DNA of 64,000 nt. Source: Asanoa ishikariensis (lineage in GTDB: Bacteria; Actinomycetota; Actinomycetes; Mycobacteriales; Micromonosporaceae). Each line of letters opens with the position of its first letter. Position 1 is the stretch's first letter. The translations under genes and the position numbers were made by a program. Positions 59,430-64,000 of the stretch are shown here, piece by piece. The notes below the pieces were generated by a model. It was not told the origin of the DNA and did no database searches. It saw only the letters and a list, made by a program, of their open reading frames with translations. The DNA lies in the NCBI RefSeq assembly GCF_900107455.1, contig NZ_FNQB01000003.1, forward strand, positions 1,240,001 to 1,304,000. Direction: 5' to 3'.

Positions 59430-60053
59430 ATGGACCACCTGACTGACCCGCAGGCGGCCGTTTCCGTCTTCTTCGAAGTGCGCCCACGCCTCTTCGGGAT
59501 CGCCTACCGGATGCTCGGCATCGTCGCCGAAGCTGAGGATGTGCTGCAGGAAACCTGGCTGCGGTGGCAGGACACCGACCACGAGACCATCGAGAACCCG
59601 TCGGCGTTCCTGGCGCTGATCACCACCCGGCTGTGCCTCAACGTCGTGCAGTCCGCGCGTTGGCGGCGCGAGACCTATGTCGGGCCCTGGCTTCCGGAGC
59701 CGGTGGACACCAGCGCCGACCCCGCGCTCGGTGCCGAGCGGGCCGAGGCGCTCGAGTTCGCCTGCCTGCTGCTCATGGAGAGGCTCACCGCGTACGAGCG
59801 GGCCGCCTATGTTCTCCGCGAAGCCTTCTGCTATCCCTACGACGAGATCGCGGACGTGCTCGCGGTCAGCGCGGTCTATGCCCGCCAGCTTGTCAGCCGC
59901 GCCCGCAAGCATCTGAACACCGCACGACCCAAGCCCGCCGCGAAGGTCGACTATCGACGCCTGTTAAGCGGCATTCTCGCCGCCGCCCAGACGGGGAACG
60001 TCGCCGCGCTCGAGGACCACTTCGCCGCGGACCTCGCGCCCGCCATGGGGTGA
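59430..60053 (+). CDS. ECF sigma factor with truncated C-terminal extension
   Basis: The 207-aa protein has sigma region 2 (FGIAYRMLGIVAEAEDVLQETWLRWQ, residues 22-47) and region 4 (YERAAYVLREAFCYPYDEIADVLAVSAVYARQLVSRARKHL, about 120-160). Related ECF factors of about 290-300 residues carry a SnoaL-like domain after region 4. Here only its first helix is present (ILAAAQTGNVAALEDHFAADLAP) before the stop. AAGGAG lies 10 bases before the ATG. No anti-sigma gene is adjacent. The missing domain normally controls activity, so this factor could be unregulated or inactive. Confidence 0.85.
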   Translation: MDHLTDPQAAVSVFFEVRPRLFGIAYRMLGIVAEAEDVLQETWLRWQDTDHETIENPSAFLALITTRLCLNVVQSARWRRETYVGPWLPEPVDTSADPALGAERAEALEFACLLLMERLTAYERAAYVLREAFCYPYDEIADVLAVSAVYARQLVSRARKHLNTARPKPAAKVDYRRLLSGILAAAQTGNVAALEDHFAADLAPAMG

Positions 60054-60145
60054 CCCGGGTCTCGTTGCCGCGATCTTGCCGCTGATGCATGATTCCCGCA
60101 GTAGGCGGGAGGATTCCGGGTGGCAGGTCGCGCGCGAGGATCCTG

Positions 60146-62809
60146 GTGATCGTCGGCCGGGGGGCCGAGATCGAGGCGCTGAACACCCTGCTGGACGAGG
60201 CCGTCGCGGACCGCGGTGGCGCTTTCGTCATCCGTGGCGAGGCCGGCATCGGCAAGTCGACGCTGCTGGGCGAGGTCCGTGCCCGGGCCGAGGCGCGCGG
60301 GATGCGGGTGCTGATCACCACCGGTGTGCAGGCGGAAGTCCAGATCGCGTACGCCGGCGTGCAGCACCTGTTCCGTCGCCTGCGCCCCGACCTCGACTCC
60401 GCCGACGGCCGGTCGCCGTTCCGGGTCGGTGTCGGCGCGCTCGACCTGCTCGCCGCGCTCGACGAGCCTGTCCTGCTGGCCGTCGAAGACGCGCACTGGC
60501 TGGACCGGGCGAGCTGGGACGTGCTCGCGTTCATCGCCCGGAGGCTGGAGTCGGACCCGGTCGCGCTCGTCATGACGGTGCGCGACGGTCCGGACGTCGA
60601 CCGGCTCCTGGCCGCCGCCGCGTTTCCGCAACTGCCGTTGGAGCCCCTGGAGCCGGCCGACGCCCGCACATTGCTCGATTGCGTCGCGCCCGGGCTGTCG
60701 CCCGCCCTGGGCGACCGGGTACTCGCCGAGTCGGCGGGCAACCCGCTCGGCCTGGTCGAGCTCGGCGGGCTGGCCGCCCGCTCCGGCGGCGCCGCCATGC
60801 TGCCGGCGCTGCTGCCCCTGACCACCCGCGTCGAGCAGACGTTCACCGGGCTGGTCGACCAGTTGCCGCCCGTGACGCGCGCGCTCCTGCTCGTGGCCGC
60901 GCTCGACGACGACGACAACCTCGACGAGGTGCTCGCCGCCACCGCGGAGCTCGAGAGCCGACCGGTCACCGCCGACGACGTCGAGCCGGCCGTCGGCGGT
61001 CGCCTGGTCAGCGTGGACGAGCACAACCGGCTGCGGTTCCGGCATCCGCTGCTGCGGTCGGCGCTGCGGCAGTCCGCGAGCGTGGCGCGGCGCAGGCGGG
61101 TGCACGGCTGCCTCGCGGCGGTGGTGACCGGCGCCGACCGACGGCTGTTGCACCTGGCGGCCGCGGCCACCGGACCGAACGAGGCGCTCGCCACCCAGCT
61201 CGCCGACTTCGCGGCCCGAACCGGCCGGCGGCAGGCCATCGCGATCGCGGTGGATGCCATGGAACGCGCCGCCCTGCTGAGCGAGGATCCGCAGGATCGC
61301 GGCAGCCGGCTGTTGTGGGCGACCCGCATGGCCGGCGCCCAGGGCGATGTCGAGTCCATCCGCCGCCTGCTCGCGCTGATCGACGAGACCGCACTGCGTC
61401 CCGCCGACTGGTTGCGACTGACCTGGTACCGCGAGGTGAACCTGTCCAGCGGCTGGACCGGCAGCGACCGTCTGGGGGTCTACACCGAGCTCCTGGAGAG
61501 CATGCGCACCGACGGCGATACGGACGGCACGCTCGATGCGATGAACAGCGTCGCGCTCCGGTTCTACTGGTCGAACCCCGACGAGCCCACCCGGATGCGG
61601 CTGGTCCGGGTCGCGGAGCGGATCGACGCTCCGCCGGACGACTGGCGGGTGCTGACCACGCTGGCGATGGCGGCGCCGGTCGAACGCGGCGCCGACCTGC
61701 TCGACCGGCTGGCCGCCGCGCAGGACCGGCTGGATCTGACGTCGACGGGAACCGGCGAGCTCGGCGTCGCGGCGTCGGCGCTCGGCGCGTACACCCTGTC
61801 GAACAAGTTCCTCACCGCGAGCGTGGCCGGGCTGCGAACCGAAGGCCGGATCGGCACGCTCACGTCGGCCCTGACGAGCCTGGCCTTCAACGCGGCCACC
61901 GCCGGCGACGCGCGGGCGGCCATGAACGCCGCGACCGAGTGCCTGGCGCTGGCCACCGAGATCGGCCGGCCGGCGTACGCCCTGCAGGCCCGTCTGACAC
62001 TCGGGCTCGCGGAGGCGCTGCGCGGCAACGCCCCGATCGCCGTCGAGATCGCCGAGCAGAGCGAACAAGTGCTGCTGACGGCCGGCATGCACCCGATGCT
62101 GTCGTTGACGCAACGCATCCGCGGCGTGACCGCGCTCGGCGAAGGGCGGCCGGAGGAGGCGTTCCGGGAGCTGCTCCGGGTGTTCGATCCGGCGGACGTG
62201 GCCTACCACCCGTACGTCCGGTTCACCCTGCTCGGGCACCTGGCCGAGGCAGCGAACTACAGCGGCTCGCTCGACGAGGTCCGCGCCGTGGTGGCCGAGC
62301 TGACGCCCATCGCCGCGCTGAGCCGCTCGCCGGTGCTGACCGCCGGTCTGGTGTACGCGGGTGCGGTGGTGGCCGACGACGCGGACGCGTACGACGCCGC
62401 CCTCGCCGCGGACCTGCGTGACTGGCCGTTCGAGCGGGCGCGGGTGCAACTCGCGTACGGCGGCTGGCTGCGCCGCCAGCGTCAGGCGATGGAGTCGCGG
62501 CCGCTGCTGCGCGCCGCCGCCGGCACGTTCGACGCGCTCGGGGCGGCGCCGTGGGCGGAACGCGCCCGCGCCGAGTTGCGGGCGACCGGGGAGTCGCGGC
62601 GCAAGCCGACCGAAGCGCTGGACGCGTTGACGCCCCAGGAGCAACAGATCGCCGGGCTCGCGGCCGAAGGGTTGAGCAACCGGGAGATCGCGGAACGGTT
62701 GTTCCTGTCGCCCCGCACCGTGACCACCCACCTCTACCGGCTCTTCCCGAAGGTCGGCGTCAAGTCGCGTGGCGAACTCGCCGCGGTGCTGAATAGCCTT
62801 GCGCCATGA
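60146..62809 (+). CDS. LuxR-family regulator with AAA ATPase domain (LAL type)
   Basis: The 887-aa protein starts with GTG at 60146, six bases after GAGG. Near the N-terminus it has Walker A RGEAGIGKSTLL (about residues 28-39) and Walker B VLLAVEDAHWLD (about 110-121). A long helical, TPR-like middle follows, then a C-terminal LuxR helix-turn-helix: LTPQEQQIAGLAAEGLSNREIAERLFLSPRTVTTHLYRLF (about 828-867). This is the large ATP-binding LuxR class that controls secondary metabolism or sugar use. Its stop overlaps the epimerase gene by 4 bases (ATGA). Confidence 0.93.
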   Translation: MIVGRGAEIEALNTLLDEAVADRGGAFVIRGEAGIGKSTLLGEVRARAEARGMRVLITTGVQAEVQIAYAGVQHLFRRLRPDLDSADGRSPFRVGVGALDLLAALDEPVLLAVEDAHWLDRASWDVLAFIARRLESDPVALVMTVRDGPDVDRLLAAAAFPQLPLEPLEPADARTLLDCVAPGLSPALGDRVLAESAGNPLGLVELGGLAARSGGAAMLPALLPLTTRVEQTFTGLVDQLPPVTRALLLVAALDDDDNLDEVLAATAELESRPVTADDVEPAVGGRLVSVDEHNRLRFRHPLLRSALRQSASVARRRRVHGCLAAVVTGADRRLLHLAAAATGPNEALATQLADFAARTGRRQAIAIAVDAMERAALLSEDPQDRGSRLLWATRMAGAQGDVESIRRLLALIDETALRPADWLRLTWYREVNLSSGWTGSDRLGVYTELLESMRTDGDTDGTLDAMNSVALRFYWSNPDEPTRMRLVRVAERIDAPPDDWRVLTTLAMAAPVERGADLLDRLAAAQDRLDLTSTGTGELGVAASALGAYTLSNKFLTASVAGLRTEGRIGTLTSALTSLAFNAATAGDARAAMNAATECLALATEIGRPAYALQARLTLGLAEALRGNAPIAVEIAEQSEQVLLTAGMHPMLSLTQRIRGVTALGEGRPEEAFRELLRVFDPADVAYHPYVRFTLLGHLAEAANYSGSLDEVRAVVAELTPIAALSRSPVLTAGLVYAGAVVADDADAYDAALAADLRDWPFERARVQLAYGGWLRRQRQAMESRPLLRAAAGTFDALGAAPWAERARAELRATGESRRKPTEALDALTPQEQQIAGLAAEGLSNREIAERLFLSPRTVTTHLYRLFPKVGVKSRGELAAVLNSLAP

Positions 62810-63768
62810 GAGTCGTCGTCATCGGTGGCAGCGGGCACATCGGCACCTTCCTGGTCCCCCGGCTGGTCCACGCCGGTCATGACGTGGTCAACATCAGCCG
62901 CGGACAGCACTCCGGCTACGTCGATGACCCCGCCTGGGAGCAGGTGCGCCAGGTGACCGCGGACCGCGCGACGGGCACCTTCCCCGACCAGGTCGCCGAC
63001 CTCGCGCCTGACGCCGTCGTCGACCTCATCTGCTTCGACCTCGACTCCGCGACCGCTCTTGTCGAGCGGCTGCGCGGCGCGACCGGGCATCTGCTGCACT
63101 GCGGCTCCATCTGGCGCAGCGGCCCGAGCGTGAAGGTGCCGGTCACCGAGGACACCGGGACACCACCGGTCGGCGAGTACGGCATCGCGAAGGCCGCCAT
63201 CGCACGGATGCTCAAGGAGGAGACCAGGTCCGGTGGGCTGGTCACCACGTCGCTGCATCCGGGCCACATCGTCGGCCCCGGCTGGCACCCGATCGGTCCG
63301 CTCGGCAACCTCGACTCCACGGTGTGGCACCGGCTCTCGGCCGGGCAGCCGATCGAGGTGCCGGGCATCGGCGCGGAGTTCATGCACCACGTCCACGCCG
63401 ACGACGTGGCACAGGCCTTCGAAGCCGCGATCACGCACCGCGACGCCGCAGCCGGCGAGGACTTCAGCGTCGTCGCGCCCTCCGCCCTGAACGTGCGCGG
63501 CTACGCCCAGATCGCGGCGTCGTGGTTCGGCCAGAGCGCGGAGCTGCGCCCGGTGACGTGGGACGAGTTCCGCAACAGTGCCGGCGACGAGGCCGCCCAG
63601 CTCAGTTGGGAGCACCTCGTCCGCAACCACTACTTCAGCATCGAGAAGGCCCGCACTCTGCTGGGCTACACCCCGGCTTACGAGCCGGAAGACGCGATCC
63701 TGGAGTCGGTGCGCTGGCTGATCGACCACGAGCAGCTCGATGTCGCCAACCCATTGACGATGGATTGA
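62806..63768 (+). CDS. NAD-dependent epimerase/dehydratase-like protein
   Basis: The 320-aa extended SDR has VVVIGGSGHIGTFLV at the N-terminus and Tyr-x-x-x-Lys in EYGIAKAAIA (about residue 125). GHIVGPGWHPIGPLG and HVHADDVAQAFEAA follow the usual order of nucleotide-sugar epimerases or isoflavone-reductase-like members. It is translationally coupled to the LuxR regulator. Substrate is unknown. Confidence 0.88.
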   Translation: MRVVVIGGSGHIGTFLVPRLVHAGHDVVNISRGQHSGYVDDPAWEQVRQVTADRATGTFPDQVADLAPDAVVDLICFDLDSATALVERLRGATGHLLHCGSIWRSGPSVKVPVTEDTGTPPVGEYGIAKAAIARMLKEETRSGGLVTTSLHPGHIVGPGWHPIGPLGNLDSTVWHRLSAGQPIEVPGIGAEFMHHVHADDVAQAFEAAITHRDAAAGEDFSVVAPSALNVRGYAQIAASWFGQSAELRPVTWDEFRNSAGDEAAQLSWEHLVRNHYFSIEKARTLLGYTPAYEPEDAILESVRWLIDHEQLDVANPLTMD

Positions 63769-63799
63769 TCATTTATCTATCGTGTACGCCGTGGCGGCG

Positions 63800-64000
63800 A
63801 TGCGCGAACCGACTTTCCTCATCCTGACGGCTCTGGCCGACGGGCCTCGGCACGGCTACGGCATCGTGCAGGAGGTCCGGGTGCTCTCCGGCGGGCGGAC
63901 CAGCCTGCTGACCGGCACCCTCTACACGGCGTTGGACCGGCTCACCGCGGAAGGGCTGATCGAGCCGGACCGCGAGGAGGAGGTCGACGGGCGGGTGCGG
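63800..64000 (+). CDS. PadR-family regulator, N-terminal part (runs off right edge)
   Basis: The first 67 codons (ATG 63800; GTG 63782 also in frame) read MREPTFLILTALADGPRHGYG, then a winged helix with LLTGTLYTALDRLTAEGLIEPD and the wing EEEVDGRVR. This is the exact PadR DNA-binding domain. The dimerisation domain lies beyond the window. The AT-rich stretch TTGATCATTTATCTATCG directly upstream is a likely promoter. Confidence 0.88.
   Translation, partial: MREPTFLILTALADGPRHGYGIVQEVRVLSGGRTSLLTGTLYTALDRLTAEGLIEPDREEEVDGRVR

Noticed and set aside
1-64000. tRNA genes, rRNA genes, CRISPR arrays, insertion sequences
   Set aside because: None seen; no cloverleaf-like sequence, repeated spacer array or transposase motif was found by reading.

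Overview
The window is high-GC DNA with GTG, TTG and ATG starts, Shine-Dalgarno sites of the GGAGG type, SARP/STAND regulators, ricin-lectin glycosidases and B12 riboswitches. This points to a filamentous actinomycete, most likely of the Micromonosporaceae type. That assignment is inferred from gene content, not from a marker gene. No rRNA, tRNA, CRISPR array, insertion sequence or prophage was seen.

Layout. 1-5250: start of a secreted RHS/YD-repeat protein that runs off the left edge, a SARP-NB-ARC-TPR regulator, the 3' remnant of a GH5 cellulase with its terminator, and a small membrane peptide. 5253-8630: a duplicated-fold membrane protein divergent from a NarL-type two-component system. 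8760-19018: a LacI-controlled carbohydrate locus. It holds secreted ricin-domain glycosidases (clan GH-A and GH54 types) and a secreted tandem-repeat protein on one strand, and an ABC sugar importer plus a cytoplasmic GH63-like glycosidase on the other. The two arms diverge from an intergenic region carrying three matching LacI-type palindromes placed on the promoters. 19295-27370: a lipoprotein, a GntR/ABC-2 exporter operon with a perfect inverted-repeat operator, a TetR/SGNH-hydrolase pair, an AraC regulator with a divergent oxidoreductase, a hypothetical gene and a MerR-like gene. 27992-39100: an S41 peptidase/ArsR divergent pair, the potassium transporter Kup, a large XRE-SARP-NB-ARC-TPR regulator, then a compact RiPP locus (a 45-aa precursor too short for ordinary gene calling, a YcaO protein and a TfuA protein) and an MFS transporter. 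The far side carries a decayed second copy of the S41/ArsR pair.

39295-44820: an IclR-controlled catabolic set (nitroreductase, SDR, aldehyde dehydrogenase, MFS transporter) and an F420-type reductase. 44955-52297: a secreted peptidoglycan-binding protein, class I ribonucleotide reductase (nrdAB) and cobalamin-independent methionine synthase (metE). nrdA and metE diverge, and each is preceded by its own cobalamin riboswitch in a head-to-head arrangement. Two NrdR-like boxes lie between the riboswitches. Both are enzymes with B12-dependent alternatives, so the switches probably silence them when B12 is plentiful. 52360-56050: a thioesterase, a hypothetical gene and a zinc-type ABC importer behind two Zur-like boxes. 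56034-64000: an RmlD-like reductase, a TPR protein, a frameshifted and internally deleted Hsp70-WD40 pseudogene, an alpha/beta hydrolase, a C-terminally short ECF sigma factor, a LuxR-family ATPase regulator, an epimerase-like gene and the start of a PadR regulator.

The best candidate for an undescribed system is the precursor-YcaO-TfuA locus at 35392-37653. YcaO-TfuA pairs are known to install backbone thioamides. The precursor has one Cys and no match that I recognise to characterised thioamitides.
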